This document shows positions 19,302 to 27,394 of a DNA stretch of 64,000 bases, in pieces. A model generated the notes under the pieces. It was given only the letters and a program-made list of their open reading frames with translations, did no database searches and was not told the origin of the DNA. Location of the stretch: the NCBI RefSeq assembly GCF_019931195.1, contig NZ_JAIOUO010000007.1, positions 206,707 through 270,706 of the forward strand. The letters run 5' to 3'. This DNA is from Marinobacter sp. F4216. Its GTDB lineage: Bacteria > Pseudomonadota > Gammaproteobacteria > Pseudomonadales > Oleiphilaceae. The first letter of the stretch is position 1. The number at the start of each line of letters is the position of its first letter. Position numbers and translations under genes: made by a program.

Positions 19302-19886
19302 TTAGGTTTTCGGTAACGGCAGACGGATAACGACGCCGCCCATGACCTCGCCGATTTCAAAGTCACTGCGAGGCGAGTCTTTGTGATCGTTATGGCACGA
19401 GGTGCATGCCGGCGATACGGCGACGTCTGGATAGACGGCGGTGAAGTACGTGGTGTCACCCAGGGTTTCCTCACCGTAGAAGTTCTGGCCCGGATTATCG
19501 GCGATGAACTGGAGGCCCTCCTTTTCTACATCGGTTTTTGGGGCGTTCTGCTTGTTCACTGGCCACAGAGACTGCAGTGAGTATGTGAAGGTGTCGGTTA
19601 CCTCGGCAACGCCTTCCGCACCGTAACGGAACATCTGTGCGGGCAGAGGTGCGGAACCTTCCATATCCTCCCAGTGCTCATTGGGCTTGATGGCGTCAGC
19701 CCCATTAGGGCCGAGGCGCTGAACGATAAGTTTGGTGTAGTTTGCCCGGTCCGAGTTCATCACAGCAAACAGGGAATCTGTGAACACCTCCGGGGCAATG
19801 CCGGTTTTGGCTGGCTCCTCCGAGCCTCCGCAACCTCCGAGCAGTGAGGTTGCGAGCAGGGCGCTGGCGGTTAATCCTTTCTTCAT
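19302..19886 (-). CDS. c-type haem lipoprotein with DUF3365 (Tll0287-like) domain
   Basis: 194 residues. A lipoprotein signal (MKKGLTASALLATSLLGGCGG, lipidated Cys near 19) is followed by a DUF3365-type domain, with SDRANYTKLIVQRLGP near the start and one haem motif CTSCHNDHKD near the C-terminus. Family members (Tll0287) form a PAS-like fold with a bound c haem and are proposed redox sensors or electron carriers. It sits 15 bases after the multihaem cytochrome gene and would act in the periplasm, membrane-anchored. Confidence 0.85.
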   Translation of the reverse strand: MKKGLTASALLATSLLGGCGGSEEPAKTGIAPEVFTDSLFAVMNSDRANYTKLIVQRLGPNGADAIKPNEHWEDMEGSAPLPAQMFRYGAEGVAEVTDTFTYSLQSLWPVNKQNAPKTDVEKEGLQFIADNPGQNFYGEETLGDTTYFTAVYPDVAVSPACTSCHNDHKDSPRSDFEIGEVMGGVVIRLPLPKT

Positions 19887-19901
19887 GGTCTCTCTCCATT
19901 T

Positions 19902-21245
19902 TTACGGGGTGGTGTTGCTTGGTTCAATCCGATCCAGGGCCATGTCGATGCTCTGAATGTGGGTTGCCGGCAGGCCTGTGAAGTTGGACTGAATAAGATC
20001 CTCGGATGCCAGTGCATCGAGGGAGAAGCCCAAACCGTGGCAATGCATGCACGTGGTTCGGATCATTTTTTCGTTGGGGCGCAGGGTATTGTTCTGGTTG
20101 TGGTCTACCCGAACGATGGTGTTACTGAACTGCTTGTATTCGGTTCGCGGCAGGTGGCAGGTGGCACAGCTGACCGCTTCTTCCCGGGAAACCCCGCCCT
20201 CAAGGAAACTGACCCACGTGTCGTGATGGGGCGACTGCTCAAAGGCCAGTGTGTGATCGTCGTTGTGGCAGCCAAGACACGCCTCAACGGCGGCAGTGGT
20301 GGTGTTTTGCTCGTGTGGGGAATGGCAGCTGTTGCACGTCAGTTCCTTATGTGACGCATTTTCTTTCATGGGGAGCCGGGCCTGGGCTGGTGTCATGGGA
20401 GGCAGGTCCTGGGCCAGCCTCATTCCGTGTCGTCCTGCCAGAAAACCCTTGGCCTCTGATTCGTGGCAGGTGGCGCAGACCTCGGTGCCTGGCTGGTCCG
20501 CCCAGGCTTCGTCAGTATCGGGTTGATGGCAGTTGACGCAGCCAACGTCCGCGGCACCGTGAGCGCTGCTCGTCCATTGTTCATGAGCTTCCTGCCAGCC
20601 TTGTTGCTTTAACGTTTCCCCTGACGCAGGTTGATAAGGCGACCAGGAAACACCCGACACCTGTATCAGTTCCTCCATGCTGGTCAACGGGAGCTTTCCG
20701 GCAACGATGAGGGCAGGTTCACTTGCGTGTTCCAGCAGGAAGTCCTCATAAAGGGCCTGGTTATCGTGGTAGTTATGGCAACCAGAGGATGCACAGGTTT
20801 GGAAGCCCATACCTTCATGGCTAGGGCGTTCATCGGCGATGTCTTCGTGGCAGTAGGCGCAAAAGTCTTGTGGCTGCGTTACGCCCATGAGTCGGGTGGT
20901 TTCCGGGGTGTGCTCGCTGTGACAGCTCACGCAGTAGCGGGCATCAATCCGGGCAAGCCGATCGGCATTTCGTGGGTCGGTGAACTTGCTCCTGGGATGG
21001 CTGTCCCGGACAGCATCCAGTTCGGCCCCATGACAATCGACACAGGATTGCTGAATGGCTTGCTGGTCGGCAAAAGACTCGGTGTGGCACGCCGAGCACT
21101 CCAGTTCAATCTGGAAGTGGCCGAGAGACGTCTGACCCGGCAGGAAGTGTGGTTTTTGGCTTTCCGCAAACAACTCGTAACCCAGCACCCCCGACAGTAC
21201 GAGGGTGGAGATTAGCCAGAGGAACCAAAGTGATTTTGTACTCAT
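19902..21245 (-). CDS. Membrane-anchored 11-haem cytochrome c
   Basis: 447 residues from the ATG at 21245, which is eight bases after the flavoprotein stop; a longer in-frame start at 21308 would overlap that gene. Residues 5-27 are a membrane anchor or uncleaved signal. Ten CxxCH motifs (CSACH, CVDCH, CVSCH, CAYCH, CVNCH, CATCH, CNSCH, CLGCH, CATCH, CMHCH) and one CX4CH (CASSGCH, fifth in order) predict eleven c haems. It resembles doubled pentahaem/octahaem cytochromes such as NrfB- or Otr-like electron carriers, but the closest known family cannot be fixed by eye. The likely role is as periplasmic electron acceptor of the flavoprotein encoded upstream. Confidence 0.9.
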   Translation of the reverse strand: MSTKSLWFLWLISTLVLSGVLGYELFAESQKPHFLPGQTSLGHFQIELECSACHTESFADQQAIQQSCVDCHGAELDAVRDSHPRSKFTDPRNADRLARIDARYCVSCHSEHTPETTRLMGVTQPQDFCAYCHEDIADERPSHEGMGFQTCASSGCHNYHDNQALYEDFLLEHASEPALIVAGKLPLTSMEELIQVSGVSWSPYQPASGETLKQQGWQEAHEQWTSSAHGAADVGCVNCHQPDTDEAWADQPGTEVCATCHESEAKGFLAGRHGMRLAQDLPPMTPAQARLPMKENASHKELTCNSCHSPHEQNTTTAAVEACLGCHNDDHTLAFEQSPHHDTWVSFLEGGVSREEAVSCATCHLPRTEYKQFSNTIVRVDHNQNNTLRPNEKMIRTTCMHCHGLGFSLDALASEDLIQSNFTGLPATHIQSIDMALDRIEPSNTTP

Positions 21246-21253
21246 ATCGCGCC

Positions 21254-23215
21254 CTAGAAGTAATACACCGACACAATGTGGAATCCGAGCAACACAGGTA
21301 GAGGCCATGCAAGGTATAGATGCAGGCCAGCTAACCGGCGTTTCCAGGCCTTGAAGTGAACGCTCTGAACGCGAGGCTCAAGTGCGACCAGCAGGGACGT
21401 GATACCGCCCAGTGTGATCAGCGCAATGGCACAGGAAAGCAGGGTAAAGTTCAGGTTGGTACTCGGTTGCAGACCGGTATGAACTAACAGAAGCAAGGCC
21501 ATGGAGAGCGTCAGGATCAGGTGCAGATTTCGGGCGAGCCTGAAACCCCGAACAAGACGGTTGGGGCCTCGTTTGGCAAGGCTTACGACCATACTGAGCG
21601 CAATCAGGCTCAGGAGGCTGTAACCTGTCCATTGGCGTGCAATACCGCTGGTCCAGAGTTTCGGCCATGCCGGGTCGAGTACGCTTTGCTGAACGGGGAA
21701 AGCTGGCAGAAAGGAATACAGAACGGCATAGATCAGCGCTGTGAGCCCGGCGACGAGGGGAAGTTTGCTGACCGCTCCCGCTTCGGTTGGGGTTGCGGTC
21801 AGTTTTGCAATCAGAGGTTCGCAGGTTCCGCATACCTGGGCCGCACCTGAGGCATTGCAAAGCTCCTGCGCAGTCATCCCGTGTTGCAGGTGGCAGCGAA
21901 TGTCTGCGGCACTCAGGCGACGGCAATTGCAGAGAACGGCATTATCTGGAAACGTCTGGTTCTCTTGTGCTAGCAGTCGACCCTCCCTGAGAAAGCGCCT
22001 GCGTTGCCAGGGGTAGATTCGCGCCTGTTTTGACACCGCATCCTGAAGTTGATGAAATTCTGGCCATTCTCCCGTTCCTGCGGCACCAACCAGTTTTCCG
22101 CGGTGCAAGGTGATAACCCTGGAATGTTTGTCGGAGGTGTGATGAAGGGTGCAGTCGATCAGTGCCGGCCCGTAATCACTCACGGATCCGATGCTTTTAA
22201 CGGGAAGGTCTGAGACCTTGAGGGAGCTGCTGAGTACTGACCCCCGGTAGCTGATATCGGTTCCGGTGAGTCGTCTGGCCAGGGTGGCCGCCTGCTCCAG
22301 GCCGGGAGATACAAGACCATATACCTCGCCGTTGTGCTCGCAACATTCCCCGACGGCGTAGATGTCGTCGAATGAGGTCTGCAGGCTGTCGTTTACTTGG
22401 ATGCCCCGGCCGACGGCGATTCCAGCCTCTCGGGCGAGATTGATGTTGGGGCGAATTCCGGTTGAAAAAATGACCGTATCACAATCCATTTCCTCGCCCA
22501 GACGAAGGCGGATCCGTTCCACCCGAGAATCGCCCTCAATCTCAGTGATGGTCGTGTTCAGGCAAAGGTTCAGTCCCTTCGCTTCGAGCGCCCGGTGTAA
22601 CTGATCGGCGCTGCGAGACTCCAGTTGACGGTTCATCAGAAAGGGGGCGTGATGGATCAGGGTTACCCGTGTGCCATAGCGCATCATGCCCAGGGCAGCT
22701 TCGATACCCAGTAGGCCCCCGCCAAGTACAACGCAGTGCCGACTGCGAAAATGTCTGGTTCGAAGCCGCTCCACGTCCTTCATGCTTCGGAACGTGTAAA
22801 CCCCCGGTAATGCCCGGCCTGATATGGAGGGCACGTGGGGGCTGGAACCCAGCGCAAGTACCAGGGTGCTGTACTGATACGTCAGCCCATTCTGGTCTGT
22901 GACTGTCTGGTGTTCCGGGTGAATGGCTACGATTCCGGTCCCGGACTGGAAGCTGACGTTGGAGAGGTTTCCCAGCGGGGAAACTAACGAGTCTGGGGTA
23001 ACTTTTCCCTGGAGCAGGCTCGATAGGGCGACGCGGTCATAGGGATGGCTTTCTTCCCGACCGAACTGGACGATGGGTCGATCGAAGCCCAGCCGCTTTA
23101 ACTCTGTCAGCAGGTGAACGCCGACCGGGCCGTTACCAACGATGATGACTGGCGCATCTGGCCGATACCGATTCGGGGCGTGCAGCGCCTGCTGTGCAGG
23201 AAATTGTGTGCCCAT
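21254..23215 (-). CDS. NirB/NasB-like FAD oxidoreductase with BFD [2Fe-2S] domain fused to a bis-haem b membrane domain
   Basis: 653 residues, first gene of the redox operon. Residues 22-320 form a pyridine-nucleotide disulfide-type fold with two Rossmann motifs (VGNGPVG at 26-32, VLGGGLLG at 163-170) and the FAD-closing DDIYAVGEC at 283-291. Residues 425-470 are a BFD-like [2Fe-2S] domain with cysteines 429, 431, 462 and 465 (CxC...CxxC). This order matches the N-terminal half of NirB and NasB/NasC, but no sirohaem domain follows. Instead, five hydrophobic helices (about 486-508, 527-547, 563-581, 588-611, 628-653) carry two His pairs, H565/H579 and H632/H646, each 14 apart, the pattern of bis-haem b membrane proteins. 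Predicted flow is NAD(P)H to FAD to Fe-S to b haems to the cytochrome c. Confidence 0.85.
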   Translation of the reverse strand: MGTQFPAQQALHAPNRYRPDAPVIIVGNGPVGVHLLTELKRLGFDRPIVQFGREESHPYDRVALSSLLQGKVTPDSLVSPLGNLSNVSFQSGTGIVAIHPEHQTVTDQNGLTYQYSTLVLALGSSPHVPSISGRALPGVYTFRSMKDVERLRTRHFRSRHCVVLGGGLLGIEAALGMMRYGTRVTLIHHAPFLMNRQLESRSADQLHRALEAKGLNLCLNTTITEIEGDSRVERIRLRLGEEMDCDTVIFSTGIRPNINLAREAGIAVGRGIQVNDSLQTSFDDIYAVGECCEHNGEVYGLVSPGLEQAATLARRLTGTDISYRGSVLSSSLKVSDLPVKSIGSVSDYGPALIDCTLHHTSDKHSRVITLHRGKLVGAAGTGEWPEFHQLQDAVSKQARIYPWQRRRFLREGRLLAQENQTFPDNAVLCNCRRLSAADIRCHLQHGMTAQELCNASGAAQVCGTCEPLIAKLTATPTEAGAVSKLPLVAGLTALIYAVLYSFLPAFPVQQSVLDPAWPKLWTSGIARQWTGYSLLSLIALSMVVSLAKRGPNRLVRGFRLARNLHLILTLSMALLLLVHTGLQPSTNLNFTLLSCAIALITLGGITSLLVALEPRVQSVHFKAWKRRLAGLHLYLAWPLPVLLGFHIVSVYYF

Positions 23216-23241
23216 GTGTTAGGTTCTCGTTCTAACAAAAC

Positions 23242-23282
23242 AAAAAAAGGGTCCACTCCGGTATTCCGGAATGGACCCTTTT
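23242..23282 (-). terminator. Intrinsic terminator in the leader, just before the flavoprotein start codon
   Basis: On the minus strand GGGTCCA-t-TCCGG, loop AATA, CCGGA-g-TGGACCC, then seven Ts. It ends only 27 bases before the ATG at 23215 and downstream of the sigma-54 promoter, so it must be read through for the operon to be expressed. That is an attenuator layout. Confidence 0.85.
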
Positions 23283-23283
23283 G

Positions 23284-23373
23284 TCCCTGATTCATCGTCC
23301 GTGGTACTCAGGTGGCAGCTGCCACAGGTTCAATCATTCGTTAAAATTCTGGTTCGCCTTCATTGGCGAACAT
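23284..23373 (-). ncRNA. Candidate antitermination leader RNA of the redox operon
   Basis: Between the predicted sigma-54 start (near 23373) and the terminator, the minus strand holds a 7-base stem GTTCGCC / GGCGAAC closing a six-base loop AATGAA (23352-23371), and the palindrome GTGGCAGCTGCCAC at 23312-23325. The loop has A at position 1 and G at position 4, as in hexaloops bound by ANTAR antiterminators (NasR, NasT). GGAC-aaaagg-GTCC just before the terminator could compete with its 5' arm. Only one canonical hexaloop is found; ANTAR sites normally have two. Confidence 0.5.
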
Positions 23374-23382
23374 TTTGTATAC

Positions 23383-23399
23383 AGCAGCGTGCGTGCCAA
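23383..23399 (-). promoter_or_regulatory. Sigma-54 (RpoN) promoter of the redox operon
   Basis: Minus strand reads TTGGCACG-cacg-CTGCT, matching the -24/-12 consensus YTGGCACGrNNNTTGCW at all but two positions, with GG and GC at the required spacing. The start point would be near 23373. An 8-base inverted repeat AAACCATT-N7-AATGGTTT at 23409-23431, upstream of the promoter, is a candidate activator site. Confidence 0.72.
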
Positions 23400-23493
23400 C
23401 GGGAAATAAAACCATTACCTATCAATGGTTTGAATTATTGTTGGCATGAGGAAAAAGAGGCGAGCTACGTCGCCGAGGAGTCAGGATAGGGCA

Positions 23494-23516
23494 GATAGCG
23501 CAGTGACTGCGCTATC
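23494..23516 (-). terminator. Hairpin after the 3-hydroxyisobutyrate dehydrogenase-like gene
   Basis: Perfect 10-base stem GATAGCGCAG / CTGCGCTATC with a three-base loop, 14 bases after the stop at 23530. No T run follows, so it may stabilise the RNA end rather than terminate. Confidence 0.5.
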
Positions 23517-23529
23517 CTGGAGCGTGTGG

Positions 23530-24402
23530 TTACTTTTTGCGTAGCCGCTGGATGAGTGAGGAGGTGTCCCACCGGTTGCCCCCCATTTCTTGTACATCGC
23601 CGTAAAACTGGTCTACCAATGCGGTGACAGGAAGGCGGGCGTGAATTCGGCGTGCTTCATCGAGACAGATTCCCAGATCCTTGCGCATCCAGTCGACCGC
23701 AAAACCGTGTTCGAACTCGCCCGCAATCATGGTTCCGGAGCGATTTTCCATCTGCCAGCTCTGCGCGGCACCCTTGGAGATAACATCCACCACCTTCGCG
23801 GCATCCAGTCCAGCCTGTTCCGCGAAGTGAAGTGCCTCGGACAGCCCTTGTACCAATCCGGCAATGGCAATTTGGTTCACCATTTTGGTTTTCTGGCCGC
23901 TGCCTGCCGGCCCCATCAGGTTGACGGCTCTGGCGTAGTGATCCATTACCGGTCTTGCCCGGGCAAAGCTTGATTCGTCCCCGCCGCACATGATCGTCAG
24001 CTGTCCGTTTTCGGCACCTTGTTGCCCGCCGGATACCGGGCCATCAATAAAACCCTGACGGTGCTCTGCTGACTTTCTGGCAAGGCGTTCCGCAACGCCT
24101 GCTGAGGCGGTGGTGTGATCGATGAGAATGGCGCCTTCGGGTGCGTTGGCGATTATCCCGTCATCGCCCTCGAAAACCTCGATCAGATCTTTATCGGCGC
24201 CGACGCAGGTCATGACAAAGTCCACGCCATCGACCGCCTCAGCGATGGTAGAGCAGGCGGTGCCGCCGTATTCTTGGGCCCATTGCTCAGCCTTTGCGGT
24301 CGTACGGTTCCACACTCTGACGGAAAGGCCGGCCTTGGCGAGGTGTCCTGCCATGGGGTAGCCCATGACTCCGAGGCCAATGAAGGCTGCAGTAGCTGTC
24401 AT
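23530..24402 (-). CDS. 3-hydroxyisobutyrate dehydrogenase-family NAD(P)-dependent reductase
   Basis: 290 residues from the ATG at 24402, preceded by GGAGATC; a longer in-frame start at 24414 includes that ribosome site. It opens AAFIGLGVMGYPMAGHL (GxGxxG). The substrate motif is in FIDGPVSGGQQGAENG and the catalytic Lys in GSGQKTKMVNQI (about residue 170). These fit the beta-hydroxyacid dehydrogenase family (MmsB, GlxR, GarR, succinic semialdehyde reductase); the exact substrate is not determined. No valine-catabolic neighbours are present. Confidence 0.88.
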   Translation of the reverse strand: MTATAAFIGLGVMGYPMAGHLAKAGLSVRVWNRTTAKAEQWAQEYGGTACSTIAEAVDGVDFVMTCVGADKDLIEVFEGDDGIIANAPEGAILIDHTTASAGVAERLARKSAEHRQGFIDGPVSGGQQGAENGQLTIMCGGDESSFARARPVMDHYARAVNLMGPAGSGQKTKMVNQIAIAGLVQGLSEALHFAEQAGLDAAKVVDVISKGAAQSWQMENRSGTMIAGEFEHGFAVDWMRKDLGICLDEARRIHARLPVTALVDQFYGDVQEMGGNRWDTSSLIQRLRKK

Positions 24403-24442
24403 GCTGATCTCCATTTTCGTTTGTTGTTGGTAGCATAGTCAC

Positions 24443-24469
24443 GAAAAAAAGCCGCTCAATCAAGCGGCT
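24443..24469 (-). terminator. Intrinsic terminator after the small periplasmic gene
   Basis: AGCCGCT-caatca-AGCGGCT on 24450-24469 followed, on the minus strand, by seven Ts (24444-24450). Confidence 0.85.
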
Positions 24470-24515
24470 GCATCGAACACTACAAACAACTTTGTTGAGC
24501 GGGTGATGGACGGAA

Positions 24516-24758
24516 TCAGGACATGACGTCCAGCTTCTCTGTTGCTTCTCTTAGTACTTTCACCGATTCGGCGTGTTTGCCCTGCTGGTGAAGGGCTTCG
24601 CCTTTGTCCCGCATGGCTTTTATTTCCGCTTTGGTTTCATCGTCGAGCTGGCTTGACTCGAGTTTCTGATCAATCTCGCCGACAAGGGCCGGGCATTGGC
24701 CGGCAAAAACACTGGCAGAGAACAGGGTCGTAAATACAAGTGTGATGAAAAAACGCAT
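24516..24758 (-). CDS. Small secreted helical protein
   Basis: 80 residues: signal peptide 1-19 (cleavage after SVFA), then about 60 residues of charged helix ending in TEKLDVMS. The mature part reads as a helical pair (KLESSQLDDETKAEIK, then HAESVKVLREATEKLD). One cysteine lies just after the cleavage site. Family not recognised. It has its own terminator and lies between gltA and the dehydrogenase gene, all leftward. Confidence 0.75.
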   Translation of the reverse strand: MRFFITLVFTTLFSASVFAGQCPALVGEIDQKLESSQLDDETKAEIKAMRDKGEALHQQGKHAESVKVLREATEKLDVMS

Positions 24759-24867
24759 AGGTCATCCCTCTTTGCTGTTGCGCACTTCCAAGCATAGTTG
24801 AGAGTGGGGAGGGTTGAGAGGGACTGTTAGGTATTATTTCCGGACAGGATTTTGGTCGCACTAAACA

Positions 24868-24898
24868 AAAAAAGACCGCTGGGTCAGCGGCCTTTTTA
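24868..24898 (-). terminator. Intrinsic terminator of gltA
   Basis: Stem CCGCTG/CAGCGG with loop GGT, extended by AAAG/CTTT, flanked by A and T runs; on the minus strand the stem is followed by TCTTTTTTTG. Confidence 0.88.
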
Positions 24899-24922
24899 AT
24901 CATGGTGTTTTCACCGGCGTAT

Positions 24923-26197
24923 TTATTCTGCCGGATAATCGCGCTGGTCGGAACCGGTGTACAACTGGCGCGGACGGCCAATCCGGTAGTTACCGCTGAC
25001 CATTTCGTTCCAGTGCGAGAACCAGCCGATGGTGCGGGACAGCGCAAAAATAACGGTAAACATGGACGTCGGAATGCCCATCGCTTTCAGAATGATGCCG
25101 GAGTAGAAATCCACGTTCGGGTACAGCTTGCGCTGGACGAAGTACTCGTCTTCCAGAGCGATCTTCTCGAGACGCTGGGCGATTTTCAGCAGTGGGTCGT
25201 TTTCCAGGCCCAGCTCCTGCAGAACTTCGTGTGCCGTTTCGCGCATAACCTTGGCGCGGGGGTCGAAGTTTTTGTAGACGCGGTGGCCGAAGCCCATCAG
25301 TCGGAACGGATCGTCCTTGTCCTTCGCCTTGGCGATGTACTTTTCGATGTTGGATTCGTCACCAATCTCAGCCAGCATGTCCAGTACTGCTTCGTTAGCA
25401 CCACCGTGTGCCGGCCCCCAAAGGGCGGCGATGCCAGACGCGATGCATGCATAGGGGTTAGCGCCGGTAGAGCCTGCAAGGCGAACCGTAGAGGTTGATG
25501 CATTTTGCTCGTGGTCCGCATGCAGGATGAAGATGCGGTCCATGGCCTTGGCCAGCACAGGATTCGGCTTGTACTCCTCGCAGGGCACACCAAACATCAT
25601 GTACAGGAAGTTCTCTGCGTAGGTCAGGTCGTTACGCGGGTACATGAACGGCTGGCCAATGCTGTATTTGTAACACCAGGCCGCGATGGTCGGCATCTTC
25701 GCGATCAAGCGGTGAGCTGTGATGTCACGCTGGTGCTCGTCGGTCACATCCATCTGGTCGTGATAGAACGCAGACAGGGCACCCACTACGCCGCACATGA
25801 TTGCCATCGGGTGCGCATCACGGCGAAATCCGTGGAAGAAATTGCGCATTTGATCGTGCAGCATGGTGTGGTTTTTGATGGTGCTGTGGAACTGCTGGTT
25901 CTCTTCTTTGGTCGGCAGGCGGCCTTTCAGCAGCAGGTAGCACACTTCGAGGTAATCCGAGTGTTCGGCCAGTTGGTCGATCGGATAACCACGATGAAGG
26001 AGAACACCGTTGGCGCCATCGATGTAAGTGATGGCTGATTCACAGGCAGCGGTGGATACGAAACCTGGGTCATAGGTGAAAACGCCTTCCTGAACCAGGC
26101 CGCGTACGTCGATTACGTCAGGGCCGACGGTGCCAGAATACACCGGTAACTCAATGGATTTTTCTCCCACCGAGAGCGTGGCTTTCCTGTCGGTCAT
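24923..26197 (-). CDS. gltA: Citrate synthase
   Basis: 424 residues, the hexameric gamma-proteobacterial type. Catalytic-site segments are visible: [21 protein letters not shown] and [12 protein letters not shown] (His, His and Asp of the citrate synthase triad). The N-terminus ([22 protein letters not shown]) is that of NADH-regulated type II enzymes. It condenses acetyl-CoA and oxaloacetate. It is transcribed divergently from sdhCDAB-suc, the usual layout in pseudomonads and relatives. Confidence 0.97.
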   Translation of the reverse strand: MTDRKATLSVGEKSIELPVYSGTVGPDVIDVRGLVQEGVFTYDPGFVSTAACESAITYIDGANGVLLHRGYPIDQLAEHSDYLEVCYLLLKGRLPTKEENQQFHSTIKNHTMLHDQMRNFFHGFRRDAHPMAIMCGVVGALSAFYHDQMDVTDEHQRDITAHRLIAKMPTIAAWCYKYSIGQPFMYPRNDLTYAENFLYMMFGVPCEEYKPNPVLAKAMDRIFILHADHEQNASTSTVRLAGSTGANPYACIASGIAALWGPAHGGANEAVLDMLAEIGDESNIEKYIAKAKDKDDPFRLMGFGHRVYKNFDPRAKVMRETAHEVLQELGLENDPLLKIAQRLEKIALEDEYFVQRKLYPNVDFYSGIILKAMGIPTSMFTVIFALSRTIGWFSHWNEMVSGNYRIGRPRQLYTGSDQRDYPAE

Positions 26198-26290
26198 GGG
26201 GCTCTCCTATATGGATATGTCAGCGTGTTAGCTTTTATGCATGAAAAAAAGCGCTAAGGAAGGCGCGTATTATCGCAAAACTGGCGGCAA

Positions 26291-26318
26291 AATATAGGGC
26301 GTTGGCTTTTTTTGTCAA
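26291..26318 (-). promoter_or_regulatory. Sigma-70 promoter of gltA
   Basis: Minus strand TTGACA (26318-26313), 16-base spacer, TATATT (26296-26291). Confidence 0.82.
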
Positions 26319-26465
26319 TGGAAGGGTTTGGAATTCGCCATTTTTTTCGGTTTTGTAAATGCGTATTAGCCCCAATGCGGTTGGTTGCGGGCCTTCAGGT
26401 GGGTCAACAGTTCCTGCTCATAGTTTAACCCACTGAATTGGTGGGCAGGAATCCCGTCGCTCGGT

Positions 26466-26494
26466 TTGTAATTGCGAGGGCTACTCCTTATAAT
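26466..26494 (+). promoter_or_regulatory. Sigma-70 promoter of sdhCDAB
   Basis: TTGTAA (26466-26471), 17-base spacer, perfect TATAAT (26489-26494); start expected near 26501. Confidence 0.8.
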
Positions 26495-26678
26495 CCGTAG
26501 CCCGGAATTAGGGATGCATCTGGTGGAGATGCGGCAATGGCGTCGCTCCAGAGCAAAGGTCATCCTTCCTCCTAAGCCAATCGTATGCCCCCACTGCGCG
26601 GGTGTGCTGATCTTCATACCAACTCCGCATCCGGTGTGCCGGAATCGCGGTCATTAAATGAGAGAGTGTGAGAGCGCT

Positions 26679-27053
26679 GTGAATAACAAACGACCAGTAA
26701 ATCTCGATCTCGGCAAGTTCCATTTTCCGCTGCCAGCCATTACGTCCATCCTGCATCGCATTAGCGGCATCATTATTTTTGTTGGTGTTGCTTTCATGCT
26801 TTACGGATTGCAGCTTTCCCTGTCAGGGGAAGAAGGCTTCAGTCGTATGAATGAACTGCTGGACGGCTTTTTTGCCAAGCTTATTATCTGGGGCATTCTG
26901 TCCGCCTTGTTGTATCACCTGGTTGCAGGTATCAAGCACCTGCTCATGGATATGGGTATCGGGGAAGAGCTGGAGACCGGTCGTCTCGCCTCGAAAATCA
27001 CCATCGTGGTTTCCGTTATTCTCATCGTTATCGCAGGAGTTTGGGTATGGTAA
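26679..27053 (+). CDS. sdhC: Succinate dehydrogenase cytochrome b556 subunit
   Basis: 124 residues from the GTG at 26679; relatives begin M-N-x-K-R-P-V-N-L-D-L at this point. An in-frame ATG at 26658 would add seven residues (MRECESA). It has the SdhC signature RPVNLDLGKFHFPLPAITSI followed by LHRISG, three membrane helices, and the haem-b-type His in ALLYHLVAGIKHLL. It anchors SdhAB in the inner membrane and forms part of the quinone site. Its last codons overlap sdhD. Confidence 0.93.
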   Translation: MNNKRPVNLDLGKFHFPLPAITSILHRISGIIIFVGVAFMLYGLQLSLSGEEGFSRMNELLDGFFAKLIIWGILSALLYHLVAGIKHLLMDMGIGEELETGRLASKITIVVSVILIVIAGVWVW

Positions 27054-27391
27054 ACAGTGTTACCAATCTGGGTCGTAGCGGCGTCTACGACTGGTTGATC
27101 CAGCGCGTAACGGCGTATGTTCTTGCGCTCTACACCATCTTTTTGTTGGGTTTCATGCTGACCACCGACGTTACTTACGAATCATGGTCTGCGCTGTTTT
27201 CCCAAACCTGGTTCCGGATCTTTACTTTGCTGGCACTGCTGTCCCTCGGGGCGCACGCTTGGGTTGGTCTCTGGACCGTGACCACTGACTACATCAAGGC
27301 CGCAGGTGTTCGTTTCCTGGTCCAGGCCGCGTGCGGGCTGACCATGTTTGTGTACGTGGTCTGGGGCATTCAGATTCTTTGGGGGCTTTAA
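27047..27391 (+). CDS. sdhD: Succinate dehydrogenase membrane anchor subunit
   Basis: 114 residues from the ATG at 27047, which overlaps the end of sdhC by seven bases. Three membrane helices; SdhD-type segments GVYDWLIQRVTAYVLALY and LGAHAWVGLWTVTTDYIK. The latter holds the conserved His and the D-Y pair near the quinone site. The stop is three bases before sdhA. Confidence 0.93.
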   Translation: MVNSVTNLGRSGVYDWLIQRVTAYVLALYTIFLLGFMLTTDVTYESWSALFSQTWFRIFTLLALLSLGAHAWVGLWTVTTDYIKAAGVRFLVQAACGLTMFVYVVWGIQILWGL

Positions 27392-27394
27392 TTA

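Larger units (their letters stand above)
26198..26678. other. Divergent control region gltA / sdhCDAB
   Basis: About 480 bases with no convincing gene. It contains back-to-back promoters for gltA (26291-26318) and sdh (26466-26494), giving a gltA leader of about 85 bases and an sdh leader of about 180 bases. Short open frames here look like chance. Confidence 0.7.

Noticed and set aside
23312..23325. Palindrome GTGGCAGCTGCCAC as a second ANTAR hexaloop
   Set aside because: Its loop would be AGCT or CAGCTG, without A1 and G4 in a six-base loop, so it does not meet the ANTAR pattern.
26366..26657. Short open frames in the gltA-sdh spacer
   Set aside because: They cross the sdh promoter, lack ribosome sites and have no protein-like pattern.
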